Source: CAVSIS01 sp963814875 (GTDB lineage Bacteria > Acidobacteriota > Thermoanaerobaculia > Thermoanaerobaculales > Sulfomarinibacteraceae). From it: a stretch of DNA of 57,302 nt. The position numbers and the translations under genes are program-made. The DNA lies in the NCBI GenBank assembly GCA_963814875.1, contig CAWFFJ010000020.1:1-57302 (forward strand). The letters are read 5' to 3'. The notes below the pieces were generated by a model. The model was not told the DNA's origin. It saw only the letters and a list, made by a program, of their open reading frames with translations, and searched no databases. Each line of letters starts with the position of its first letter. Position 1 is the stretch's first letter. Of the stretch, positions 44,870 to 52,097 are shown piece after piece.

Positions 44870-45248
44870 GTCATTCCTCCAGTGGAGCCTGCCGATTCCC
44901 GGTGCGGTGGGCTCCCGAACGGGTTGAGAGGTTCGTGCGATCCCGGAACGCGGGCTGCTTCGCGCATTGCACGTGAGTGAAATGAACGCCAAGACGCCAA
45001 GACGCCAAGACGCAAAGAGGACCGAAGTGGGCGCCAGCGCGGACGCGCTTCGAGGAGTGATTGGTCTCGTGCAGCGATGAACGCCGGGCACGAGGCGTCG
45101 GCACCGACCGTGCGGGGTCGTCCCGCCGCGCGCTCTGCGCGCGGCCATGGCAGGAGGAGCGGGCGGGCGAAAGAGCCGCTCTCTCGGCCATCCGCTCCTC
45201 CTGCCAGGTGCGGCTGCTGGAGGCAGCCGCCGGGACCTGCGAGACCGC
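44870..45248. other. Intergenic region with an array and a hairpin
   Basis: It contains an ACGCCAAG short-period array at 44988-45022 and a long hairpin at 45148-45206. No credible gene is present. The promoter of the peptidase gene must lie here. Confidence 0.5.
45148..45206 (-). terminator. Long hairpin after the EamA transporter gene
   Basis: A 15-bp perfect inverted repeat (TGGCAGGAGGAGCGG at 45148-45162 and its complement at 45192-45206) closes a 29-nt region that can itself pair (GAGCCGCTC). It lies ~40 nt past the EamA stop. There is no T-run, so it may be a terminator-like or processing structure, or a repeat-element relic. Confidence 0.45.
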
Positions 45249-46133
45249 TCATGGGATGCTCTCTTCATTCCCCGGCGTTCGGCGTCGGCGAGCCCTCACC
45301 AGGGGCGTGACCTCCACCAGCAGCAGGGCGGCGAAGATCAGCGCCGCGCCGAGCAGCGCGAGCGGGCCGAGTCGCTCGCCGGCGAGCGCGAAGCCGAACA
45401 GGCCGGCGAAGAGCGGCTCCATGGTCAGGATCACGGCGGTGCGGGCGGTCGAGAGACGCTTCTGGGCGGCGGTCTGGATTAGGTAGGCGAGGGTCGAAGC
45501 GAAGATACCGGTGACGACCAGCGCCAGCCACACCTCGCGCGGCGGCGCCGCGGGCCGCGCGGCGATCGGCCACGCGACCAGGAACAACACAGCGACCGCG
45601 AGCATCTGGGCGGTGGTCAGCGCGAGCGCGTCGTGGTGCGGCGAGTGGCGCGAGAGCAGCGCGATGTGGATCCCGAACGCGACCGCGCAGCCGAGGGTGA
45701 GCAGGTCGCCGAGGGCGAGATGAGTCGGCAGCCGGCCGGTGAGCACAGTCATCCCTACCAGACTGATCGCCACCGCGGCCCACGCCACCGGGCGCAGGCG
45801 GGTGCCGAAGAGCAGCCGATCGGCGATCGGGGCCAGCACGACGAAGAGGCCGGTGATCAGCCCCGCGTTGGTCGCCGTGGTGTGGCGCAGGCCCCAGGTC
45901 TGGAGCAGGTAGCCGACGGCGAGCACGACCCCGATCCCGCCGCCGGTGACCAGCGCCGCCCGATTCAGGCGCCGGCCCCACAGGAGGAGCGACGAGCCGC
46001 CGGCGATCGCGAACCGCACCGCGAGGAAGGGGATGACCCCGTAGATCGCGATCGCGTCGCGCACCATCACGAAGGTCAAACCCCACACCGCGGTGACCCC
46101 GATCAGCAGCACGGTCGCGAGCCAGGTCGGCAC
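45249..46133 (-). CDS. EamA/DMT-family transporter
   Basis: 294 residues with ten predicted helices in two EamA repeats: LLIGVTAVWGLTFVMVRDAI and LQTWGLRHTTATNAGLITGLFVVLAPI in the first, then ASTLAYLIQTAAQKRLSTARTAVILTMEPLFAGLFGF in the second. Such proteins export amino acids or other metabolites; the substrate is unknown. The GTG start has no ribosome-binding site but has a TACACT box 8 nt upstream. Confidence 0.92.
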   Translation of the reverse strand: MPTWLATVLLIGVTAVWGLTFVMVRDAIAIYGVIPFLAVRFAIAGGSSLLLWGRRLNRAALVTGGGIGVVLAVGYLLQTWGLRHTTATNAGLITGLFVVLAPIADRLLFGTRLRPVAWAAVAISLVGMTVLTGRLPTHLALGDLLTLGCAVAFGIHIALLSRHSPHHDALALTTAQMLAVAVLFLVAWPIAARPAAPPREVWLALVVTGIFASTLAYLIQTAAQKRLSTARTAVILTMEPLFAGLFGFALAGERLGPLALLGAALIFAALLLVEVTPLVRARRRRTPGNEESIP

Positions 46134-46141
46134 GGTCAGGG

Positions 46142-46147
46142 AGTGTA
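46142..46147 (-). promoter_or_regulatory. Probable -10 box (TACACT) for a leaderless transcript
   Basis: Minus-strand TACACT ends 8 nt before the GTG at 46133. It repeats the arrangement at the nucleotidyltransferase gene (7040-7054). Confidence 0.5.
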
Positions 46148-46189
46148 CGCGATCGGGGAGGCCCCCGGGTGGGCCCGGTGCTGCGGTAC

Positions 46190-46426
46190 CTACCCTCTCG
46201 CCGCGAGCAGCTGCTCGAGAGAGACCCGGTCGAGCCGGTCCTTCTCGCGCACGGTCTGCTTCATCGGGAGCAGGATCTGCGGGCTCGCGAACGGGATGGC
46301 CACCCCGTCACGCTCGACGATCTCGACCGAGCGGCTCGCTGCCTCGTAGTCGGTGCCGCATGCCCGGGTGAGCAGGTCCAGCACGACCTCGTCGGCGATC
46401 CGCACGACCGTGTACCGTCGCGGATC
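46190..46426 (-). pseudogene. C-terminal remnant of a nucleotidyltransferase-type protein
   Basis: The last ~78 codons of a minus-strand frame read DPRRYTVVRIADEVVLDLL, then GVAIPFASPQILLPMKQTVREKDRLDRVSLEQLL. This is the C-terminal part of small nucleotidyltransferase (DUF1814/MNT-like) proteins. The N-terminal half with the catalytic GS/DxD motif is missing, because the Nudix promoter and gene lie there on the other strand. A decayed stub. Confidence 0.65.
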
Positions 46427-46498
46427 AAGGCACTCGGGATCTGAGCGAGCCCTGCGGTGGGCGCGTGCCACCTGGCCGGAGTGGTGTTCGAATCCGGG

Positions 46499-46504
46499 TA
46501 TGAT
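46499..46504 (+). promoter_or_regulatory. Probable -10 box (TATGAT) for a leaderless transcript
   Basis: TATGAT ends 7 nt before ATG 46512 of the Nudix gene; no ribosome-binding site is seen. Confidence 0.5.
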
Positions 46505-46511
46505 GCCCGGC

Positions 46512-47102
46512 ATGGCTGACGAGCATCTCCTTGAGCGCAAGCTGAACGGACGGCGGATGTACGAGGGCAAGCTGCTGGTTCTCGACGTCGACGAGGTCGA
46601 GATGCCGGGGGGCGAACGAGCGATCCGCGAGGTCATCCGCCACCCCGGCGCAGCGGTGATGCTGCCCCTGCTCCCTGACGGACGGATCCTGATGGTGCGC
46701 CAGCACCGGTACGCAGCCGGCGAGGTCCTGCTCGAGCTCCCGGCGGGCAAGCTCGACGCTGGAGAGGACCCGGAAACCTGTGCGCGGCGCGAGCTCATCG
46801 AGGAGACGGGCTACCAGGCCTCCCAGGCGGTCCGGCTCGGGAGCTTCTTCGTCTCGCCCGGCTACAGCGATGAGATCATCCACGCCTTCCTGCTCACCGG
46901 TCTCGAGCGCGCCCCGAAAGGCGGCGAGACTGATCCCGACGAGGCCCTCGATGTGGTTGTTGTGACCCTCGACGAGCTGCGCGGACTGGTGCGGCGGGCC
47001 GAGCTCCGAGACTCGAAGAGCCTGACGACCCTGGTGCTGGCCGAGGCCCGCGGCCTGATCGGCGACCTCCGCCCAGGCTCCGGCGACCACGGCGGGGACT
47101 GA
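46512..47102 (+). CDS. Nudix hydrolase, ADP-ribose pyrophosphatase type
   Basis: 196 residues from ATG 46512. ATG codons at 46500 and 46503 are alternatives but fall inside the probable -10 box. The Nudix box is perfect (GKLDAGEDPETCARRELIEETGY, pattern G-x5-E-x7-REUxEExGU). The preceding VRQHRYAAGEVLLELPAG and the following FFVSPGYSDEIIHAFL match ADP-ribose pyrophosphatases, which hydrolyse ADP-ribose to AMP and ribose-5-phosphate. Copy B of the 195-bp repeat begins 37 nt after its stop. Confidence 0.9.
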   Translation: MADEHLLERKLNGRRMYEGKLLVLDVDEVEMPGGERAIREVIRHPGAAVMLPLLPDGRILMVRQHRYAAGEVLLELPAGKLDAGEDPETCARRELIEETGYQASQAVRLGSFFVSPGYSDEIIHAFLLTGLERAPKGGETDPDEALDVVVVTLDELRGLVRRAELRDSKSLTTLVLAEARGLIGDLRPGSGDHGGD

Positions 47103-47138
47103 GTCGCAGGGGAATACCAGAGACCAGAGGCACAGCGC

Positions 47139-47333
47139 GCGAGACGCGAGAGGTGCAGCGCATAGTGGCGCACTGCGAACTCGCGGATGGCTACGTTTTC
47201 GCGTGGGAACGTTCCAACTGTCGCAGCCTGGTGTCCCGGTGCTCAGAGACCCAGGCACTCGTGAGACCACAGGTCAGAATCCGGCCAGCGTTCGATCTTG
47301 CAGCCAGCGACCCCACATCTCGCTTCTAACGTC
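47139..47333 (-). repeat. 195-bp dispersed repeat, copy B (inverted)
   Basis: Reverse-complement copy of 42301-42495, ~95% identical by hand alignment with no gaps. It lies between the convergent Nudix and HAD genes, flanked at 47334-47365 by a GACGTTAGACG-type array. Confidence 0.85.
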
Positions 47334-47363
47334 TTGCGTCTAACGTCTCCGTGCCTCTGTGGT

Positions 47364-48038
47364 TCAATCTGATGCGCGATCGACGAGGCGCTCGAAGTGG
47401 CCGACGCTGAGGTCCTCGACCGAGCCGGCGACGAGGTGGGCGCCGGAACGTTCGCGCAGCTCGGTCTCGTCCACCGTGGTGGCGACGGCGATGCAGCGCA
47501 TCCCGCCCGCGAGAGCGGCCTCGATGCCAGCGAGCGCGTCCTCAACCACAACGCAGCTGCCGGGATCGGCGCCGAGCCGCGCGGCAGCGACCAGGAACGG
47601 TTCAGGGTCGGGTTTGCCGAGGCGGACGTCCTCTGCGCCGACAAAGGCGTCCATCAGCGCGTCGAGCCCAAGCTCGGCGCGCAGGAAATCCAGGTTCGAG
47701 CGCGGTGTCGAGCTCACGAGCGCGGTGCGGAAGCCGGCCTGACGCAAGGCCACCAGGAGCTCGCGAGCGCCGCGCCACAGCTCCAGGCGGCCGAGTGCCG
47801 CCTCGCGGTAGAGGGCCTCCTTGCGCTCGGACAGTGCCATCGCCTCCGCCGGAGGGATCTCGCGCCCGAGCAGCCGCGGCAGGATGCGCCCGTTGGTCAT
47901 GCCAAAGGTCTGCCAGAAGAAAGAGTCGTCGAACGGCACGCCCAGCTCCGCCGCCATCCGCCGCCACCCCTCGAGGTGGAAGCGGGCGCTGTCGAGGAGC
48001 ACTCCGTCGAGGTCGAACAGAGCCGCGCGTGTCGCCAT
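47364..48038 (-). CDS. HAD-superfamily phosphatase (phosphoglycolate/beta-phosphoglucomutase-like)
   Basis: 224 residues. HAD motif I is ALFDLDGVLLDS with Asp 9 and Asp 11. Motif II is TALVSSTPRSNLDF, motif III is LGKPDPEPFLVAAARLG, and motif IV is VVVEDALAGIEAALAGGM. A helical cap domain occupies ~17-85. Members dephosphorylate or isomerise small phospho-sugars; the exact substrate cannot be told. The ATG has no ribosome-binding site; a TACCAT box ends 9 nt upstream. Confidence 0.88.
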   Translation of the reverse strand: MATRAALFDLDGVLLDSARFHLEGWRRMAAELGVPFDDSFFWQTFGMTNGRILPRLLGREIPPAEAMALSERKEALYREAALGRLELWRGARELLVALRQAGFRTALVSSTPRSNLDFLRAELGLDALMDAFVGAEDVRLGKPDPEPFLVAAARLGADPGSCVVVEDALAGIEAALAGGMRCIAVATTVDETELRERSGAHLVAGSVEDLSVGHFERLVDRASD

Positions 48039-48047
48039 CGCCGTAGC

Positions 48048-48053
48048 ATGGTA
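48048..48053 (-). promoter_or_regulatory. Possible -10 box (TACCAT)
   Basis: It lies 9 nt before ATG 48038 of the HAD gene. The same hexamer precedes the DUF488 gene. Confidence 0.35.
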
Positions 48054-48059
48054 CCCGAG

Positions 48060-48165
48060 CGCGAGACGCGAGACGTAAGAGGCGAGATGTAAGAAGGTGG
48101 GCGGTGATCTTGTGATGTTCTGCGATTTACGTCTCGCTTTTTGCGTCCCACGTCTTACGTTCCGC
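48060..48165. repeat. Intergenic element with inverted GCGAGACG/GTAAGA arrays
   Basis: The left array (48060-48096, GCGAGACGTAAGAGG units) and the right array (48125-48160, TTTACGTCTCGC and CGTCTTACGT units) are inverted relative to each other. They bound ~28 bp between the divergent HAD and surE genes. Same style as the arms beside the 195-bp repeats. Confidence 0.6.
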
Positions 48166-48175
48166 CCGGATCTGG

Positions 48176-48181
48176 GATAAT
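48176..48181 (+). promoter_or_regulatory. Probable -10 box (GATAAT) of the surE operon
   Basis: GATAAT ends 7 nt before ATG 48189, and no ribosome-binding site precedes the ATG. It fits the leaderless pattern and would drive surE, pcm and the following genes. Confidence 0.5.
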
Positions 48182-48188
48182 CCCCGCC

Positions 48189-48965
48189 ATGGCCGAGCGC
48201 CCCTCCATTCTAGTGACCAACGACGACGGCTACGCCTCCGAAGGCCTGCACGTGCTCGCGGATGCTCTCGAGGACCTGGGCGACGTCTGCATTGTGGCGC
48301 CGGCTCGCGAGCAGTCCGCCGTCTCGCACGCGCTGACTCTGGTCAACCCATTGCGTCTGCAGCGCTTCGGGACGGACCGTTACGCCGTTGAGGGCACTCC
48401 CACTGACTGTGTCACCCTCGCGCTCGGGCACGTCATGGCTGAGCACCCGCCGTCGCTGGTGGTGTCCGGGATCAACTTCGGACCCAACATGGGTGCGGAC
48501 GTGCACTACTCGGGAACGGTCTCGGCGGCCTTCGAGGGCGTGATCCTCGGCGTGCCGGCGCTCGCGGTGTCGCAGCAGCTCGGCGAGGGCTTCAACTTCA
48601 TCACCGCCGCCGGGGTCGCCAAGAAGCTCGCAGCCTGGATTCTGGAGCACGGTCTGCCGGCGGACACGCTGCTGAACGTGAACGTCCCCTCGATGCGCCC
48701 GCTCGGGATTCGCCTCACCCGGCTCGGGGCGCGGCGCTACACCGAGGGCGTGATTCGTCAGGTCGATCCCCGCGGTCGCGAGATCTTCTGGATCGGCGGC
48801 GGGAGTCCGATCTGGGAGGCCACGCCCGGAACCGATTTCCACGAGGTCTCTTCCGGTTGGGTGTCGGTGACACCGCTCCACCTCGACATGACCGACCACG
48901 AGTTTCTCGAGACGTTGCGAGACCTGAAGCCCCCCTGGGTCGGAGCCGCGAATGGCGATCGCTGA
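48189..48965 (+). CDS. surE: 5'/3'-nucleotidase SurE
   Basis: 258 residues. The metal site NDDG lies at 11-14 (ILVTNDDGYASEGL). APAREQSAVSHALTL and VVSGINFGPNMGADVHYSGTVSAAFEG are typical SurE motifs. The enzyme removes phosphate from nucleoside monophosphates and is linked to stationary-phase survival. Its last 14 nt overlap the pcm start, and the surE-pcm pairing is widespread in bacteria. Confidence 0.95.
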   Translation: MAERPSILVTNDDGYASEGLHVLADALEDLGDVCIVAPAREQSAVSHALTLVNPLRLQRFGTDRYAVEGTPTDCVTLALGHVMAEHPPSLVVSGINFGPNMGADVHYSGTVSAAFEGVILGVPALAVSQQLGEGFNFITAAGVAKKLAAWILEHGLPADTLLNVNVPSMRPLGIRLTRLGARRYTEGVIRQVDPRGREIFWIGGGSPIWEATPGTDFHEVSSGWVSVTPLHLDMTDHEFLETLRDLKPPWVGAANGDR

Positions 48966-49611
48966 CGGCTTCGCCTACCGGAGGGCCCAGATGGTCGAGG
49001 CGCTTCGTCGGGCCGGCGTGCGGGACGACCGGGTGCTCGTCGCGATGACAGAGGTGCCGCGGCACCTGTTCGTGCCGGAGACTCTGCGCCACCAGGCCTA
49101 CACCGAGGACGTCTCGATCGGGATCGGCGAAGGCCAGACGATCTCGCAGCCGCGGGTGGTGGCGGTGATGACCGAGGCGGCCCGGATCGGGCCGGAGGAC
49201 AAAGTGCTCGAGGTCGGCACCGGCTCCGGCTACCAGGCCGCGGTGCTGGCGCGCATGGCCCGGTTTGTTTTCACCGTCGAGCGCATTCCGTCGCTCGCGC
49301 GTGAGGCCAAGCGGCGGCTGGATGTGCTGGGGGTCGAGAACGTCAGCGTCAAGGTGATGGACGGAACGCTCGGCTGGCGCGCGCAGGCGCCATACTCCGC
49401 AATCCTGGTGACCGCGGGTGCGCCGACGGTTCCCGAGCCGCTGCTCGAGCAGCTCGCCGAAGGCGGTCGACTCGTGGTTCCGGTCGGACGGCGGGACGCG
49501 CAGGTGTTGACGGTGGTCGAGCTGCGCGGTGGCAGTCGGTTCGTGACCGAGCTCCAGGGGGCGTGCTTCGTGCCGCTGATCGGGCGGCACGGGTGGGAGG
49601 GCGGCGACTGA
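48952..49611 (+). CDS. pcm: Protein-L-isoaspartate O-methyltransferase
   Basis: 219 residues. ADGFAYRRAQMVEAL, EVPRHLFVPETLRHQAYTEDVSIGIGEGQTISQPRVVAVM and the SAM-binding motif VLEVGTGSGYQAAVLARM are diagnostic. It methylates isoaspartyl residues in damaged proteins so they can be repaired. GGAG lies 6 nt before the ATG. Its stop overlaps the next start (TGATG). Confidence 0.95.
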   Translation: MAIADGFAYRRAQMVEALRRAGVRDDRVLVAMTEVPRHLFVPETLRHQAYTEDVSIGIGEGQTISQPRVVAVMTEAARIGPEDKVLEVGTGSGYQAAVLARMARFVFTVERIPSLAREAKRRLDVLGVENVSVKVMDGTLGWRAQAPYSAILVTAGAPTVPEPLLEQLAEGGRLVVPVGRRDAQVLTVVELRGGSRFVTELQGACFVPLIGRHGWEGGD

Positions 49612-50219
49612 TGCGCGAGAAGCTGTTTGCCTGGATCGACCAGATCGCGGCCTCGCCCCACCCGGGGCTGTGGCTGGCGCTCCTGGCGTTCGCCGAGAGC
49701 TCGTTCTTTCCGTTGCCGCCCGACGTGCTGTTGATCACCCTGGGCGTGGCGACACCTGACCGAGCGATCGGCTATGCGCTGATCTGCTCGGCGGCCAGCG
49801 TGCTCGGCGGCGCGGCCGGGTACGCGATCGGGCTGCTCGGCGGCCGGCCGCTGCTGCACCGGTTCTTCAACCAGGCCAAGGTCGCGGCGGTTGAGCGTCT
49901 GTACGACCGCTACAACGCGTGGGCAACCGGGATCGCAGGCCTGACGCCGATTCCGTACAAGGTCTTCACCATCGGCGGCGGTGCGTTCAAGATCAACTTC
50001 CGGGTCTTCATGCTCGCCTCGCTGGTCTCGCGCTCGCTGCGCTTCATGGCCGAAGGCGTGCTGCTCTACTTCTTCGGGGCTCCGATCAAGGACTTCCTGT
50101 TCGAGCAGTTCAACTGGCTGTCGATCGCCTTCGTCGTGCTGCTCGTCGGGGGCTTCTGGCTGGTCCAGCACGTCGGCCGCCGGGCGCACCGGAGGTCGGC
50201 CCACGTCGGCGACGGCTGA
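49611..50219 (+). CDS. DedA/YqaA-type membrane protein (SNARE-associated/VTT domain)
   Basis: 202 residues with four to five membrane helices. FAESSFFPLPPDVLLITLGV carries the conserved FPLPPD segment, and GLTPIPYKVFTIGGGAFKINFRVFMLASLVSRSLRF the Pro/Arg-rich re-entrant region of the VTT family. Members may move lipids or carry solutes with protons. One-base overlap with pcm (TGATG) and GGGAGG before the ATG show coupling. Confidence 0.9.
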   Translation: MREKLFAWIDQIAASPHPGLWLALLAFAESSFFPLPPDVLLITLGVATPDRAIGYALICSAASVLGGAAGYAIGLLGGRPLLHRFFNQAKVAAVERLYDRYNAWATGIAGLTPIPYKVFTIGGGAFKINFRVFMLASLVSRSLRFMAEGVLLYFFGAPIKDFLFEQFNWLSIAFVVLLVGGFWLVQHVGRRAHRRSAHVGDG

Positions 50220-50264
50220 GGGACGGGTCGCGAATCGGTGGCACCTTCGGGTTCGTCCGGGTGG

Positions 50265-50270
50265 TAGATT
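50265..50270 (+). promoter_or_regulatory. Possible -10 box (TAGATT)
   Basis: TAGATT ends 8 nt before ATG 50279 of the acylphosphatase gene and may give an internal leaderless transcript. Confidence 0.35.
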
Positions 50271-50278
50271 ACGTTGAG

Positions 50279-50563
50279 ATGACAGTTGCGCGTCGCTTTC
50301 GGATCTGGGGACGGGTCCAGGGCGTAGGCTACCGGGGCTTCGTGTGGCGGACCGCATCGGAGCTGGGCCTCGCCGGGTGGGTCCGCAACCGGGTTGACGG
50401 TACGGTCGAGCTCGTTGCGTGCGGCCCGCAGGAGGTCGTCGATGCGCTGGCCGCCCGGCTCGGGGACGGCCCGCGATTCGCCAGGGTCGACCGGGTCGAG
50501 GCGATGACCGAGGCGGTCGAGTCTGTCACCGAGACGGGCTTCATGGTGCACCCGACCTCATGA
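50279..50563 (+). CDS. acyP: Acylphosphatase
   Basis: 94 residues. The active-site loop GRVQGVGYRGFVWRTASELGLAGWVRN includes the catalytic Arg (GYRGF) and the conserved Asn in WVRNRVDGTVE. The enzyme hydrolyses acyl phosphates such as acetyl phosphate. The stop overlaps the next start by 4 nt (ATGA). Confidence 0.93.
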   Translation: MTVARRFRIWGRVQGVGYRGFVWRTASELGLAGWVRNRVDGTVELVACGPQEVVDALAARLGDGPRFARVDRVEAMTEAVESVTETGFMVHPTS

Positions 50564-51666
50564 TCCCGTTCCGCCCCGATCCGCCTGCCTCCGTTCGGCG
50601 TCCGCTCGAGTCCGTGGTTGCACAGGCGCAGGAGCTGGGTGCGCCGGCGCCGCCGTGGATCGCCGTGGAGGACGAGGGTGGGGAGTGGTTCCGACTGGTC
50701 GCCGGTACGCCTCCGGCGGAGCGGGCGCGGGCGGTTGTCGCGGTTGCATCGGAGGTCGCCCTGCTGCAGGCGCTCCGGCTTGGGGTCGGCGGTGCCTTGT
50801 GGCTGCCGCCGTCGACGCCATCTGCGGTTGAGGCGTTCTCGGCCGCGGCCGTCCGGACCCCGCCGACCCCGGCGGCGGAACCCCCAGTGCTCGAGGCGCT
50901 GGCCCATGACGTTGCCTCATTCCTCGTGGCCACGGTCGCGAATCGTCCATTCTGGCGCCTTCAGCTCGGCGACTGCATCGTCGCCGCACTGCTCGCCGAA
51001 ACCACCCGCCGCCTGAACCGCCTGCCGCTGCTCCTGCCGTGGCCGGCCGTGGTCGTGACCGGCGCTTCCGAGGCGGACCTCGAGGGCGCCTGGGATGCGG
51101 CCTGCGCCGGTCGCTCCGCGCCGCGAGAGGGCTTGGTGGTGGTGCGGGTCGCCACCGACGCGATCCACCGTGGCGTGGTGGTGCTGGCGCTGGAGGCTCT
51201 GGCCGCCGCAGAGGCTGGCGAGACGCAGCGGGACCACAACGAGACCTACCCGGTGTGCGAGCTGCCGAGCGGCCGCCAGCTGGGCCGTTGGGCTCCTCGT
51301 GCGGGTCGGGCCGGCTCGCGCGGGGGGTGGTTGGCAGTGCCGGACGGAGCGGCGGGCGCGGGTCTCGCGTGGCGCCTCGAACATGCCGACGGGACCGTCG
51401 GTCGAGCCTGCGACGTACTCAGCTCCGAGGAGATTCGCACTCTCTCGGGTGAGATCCCGAGAATGGCGGGCTGGGCGGCGGGCAACCTCCGCACTGGAAG
51501 CGCGTCGGCGCTGCTTGCGACGCGACTGGCGGGCGCGGCCGCGCGGGCCGGCTCGACCCTGTGGGTTCCCAACGTCGATGCGGAGGCAGTGCGGCTCCTG
51601 CTCAAGCTCGGCGTTCCGCTCTGGGTCGACGGTCCGGCCGTACCCGAGCCGCGGAAGGCGGGCTGA
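50560..51666 (+). CDS. Uncharacterised 368-residue protein
   Basis: ATG 50560 overlaps the acylphosphatase stop by 4 nt. The sequence is Ala/Val/Trp-rich with alternating helices and strands and no signal peptide or membrane helix. RLQLGDCIVAALLAETTRRLNRLPLLLPWPAVVV and GLVVVRVATDAIHRGVVVLALEAL suggest a soluble alpha/beta protein. ETYPVCELPSGRQLGRW is a striking polar loop. I recognise no family. As the last gene of the surE-pcm-VTT-acyP unit it may act in the same maintenance pathway, but that is speculation. Confidence 0.8.
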   Translation: MIPFRPDPPASVRRPLESVVAQAQELGAPAPPWIAVEDEGGEWFRLVAGTPPAERARAVVAVASEVALLQALRLGVGGALWLPPSTPSAVEAFSAAAVRTPPTPAAEPPVLEALAHDVASFLVATVANRPFWRLQLGDCIVAALLAETTRRLNRLPLLLPWPAVVVTGASEADLEGAWDAACAGRSAPREGLVVVRVATDAIHRGVVVLALEALAAAEAGETQRDHNETYPVCELPSGRQLGRWAPRAGRAGSRGGWLAVPDGAAGAGLAWRLEHADGTVGRACDVLSSEEIRTLSGEIPRMAGWAAGNLRTGSASALLATRLAGAAARAGSTLWVPNVDAEAVRLLLKLGVPLWVDGPAVPEPRKAG

Positions 51667-52097
51667 ACTGTCCGTTCTGCGATGCCGTGTCGGCCTCGGG
51701 CTTCTCGAGAACTTCATGTGACGGAGACGGTCGGAGAGGGTAGTCTCTCGCCTGTGAGAGCCTGCTGGATCGTACATGGGAGCCCCAGGGATCGGTGAAT
51801 GGGCCGGCAGCGCATGAGTGATCTTGCCGTCGAAACATCCCGGCCCGCTGATCAAGCCGCAGACAGAGGGCGAAAAGAAACCTTTGGTGGATCACCTTCG
51901 CTCCCAACGGGTTCGGCGCGGTTGACCTGCCCGCCGCACCATGCGGGCGAACGCGTTCCCAAAAGGCGTCACCCAGAATCGCCGTATTGACATGCGGTGA
52001 CAGCCAACGTACGGTGGTCTCAAGGATTCGCGCGAAGAGTAAAAACCCGTTCGGAAGGCCCTGAATATTCCACGCTGGAGCTTGGAAGGGGGAGTCT
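51667..52097. other. Intergenic region upstream of the MFS transporter
   Basis: About 430 bp with lower GC near the end. It contains one good promoter (below) and no credible gene or repeat. The AGGGGGAG ribosome-binding site of the transporter is at 52087-52093. Confidence 0.5.
51987..52015 (+). promoter_or_regulatory. Sigma70-type promoter of the OFA transporter gene
   Basis: TTGACA at 51987-51992 and TACGGT at 52010-52015 are separated by 17 nt. The leader to ATG 52098 would be ~75 nt, with a normal ribosome-binding site. Confidence 0.6.

Noticed and set aside
42833..44980. A 715-codon plus-strand frame opposite the prolyl oligopeptidase
   Set aside because: The opposite strand has an unambiguous peptidase with catalytic triad; this frame has no motif.
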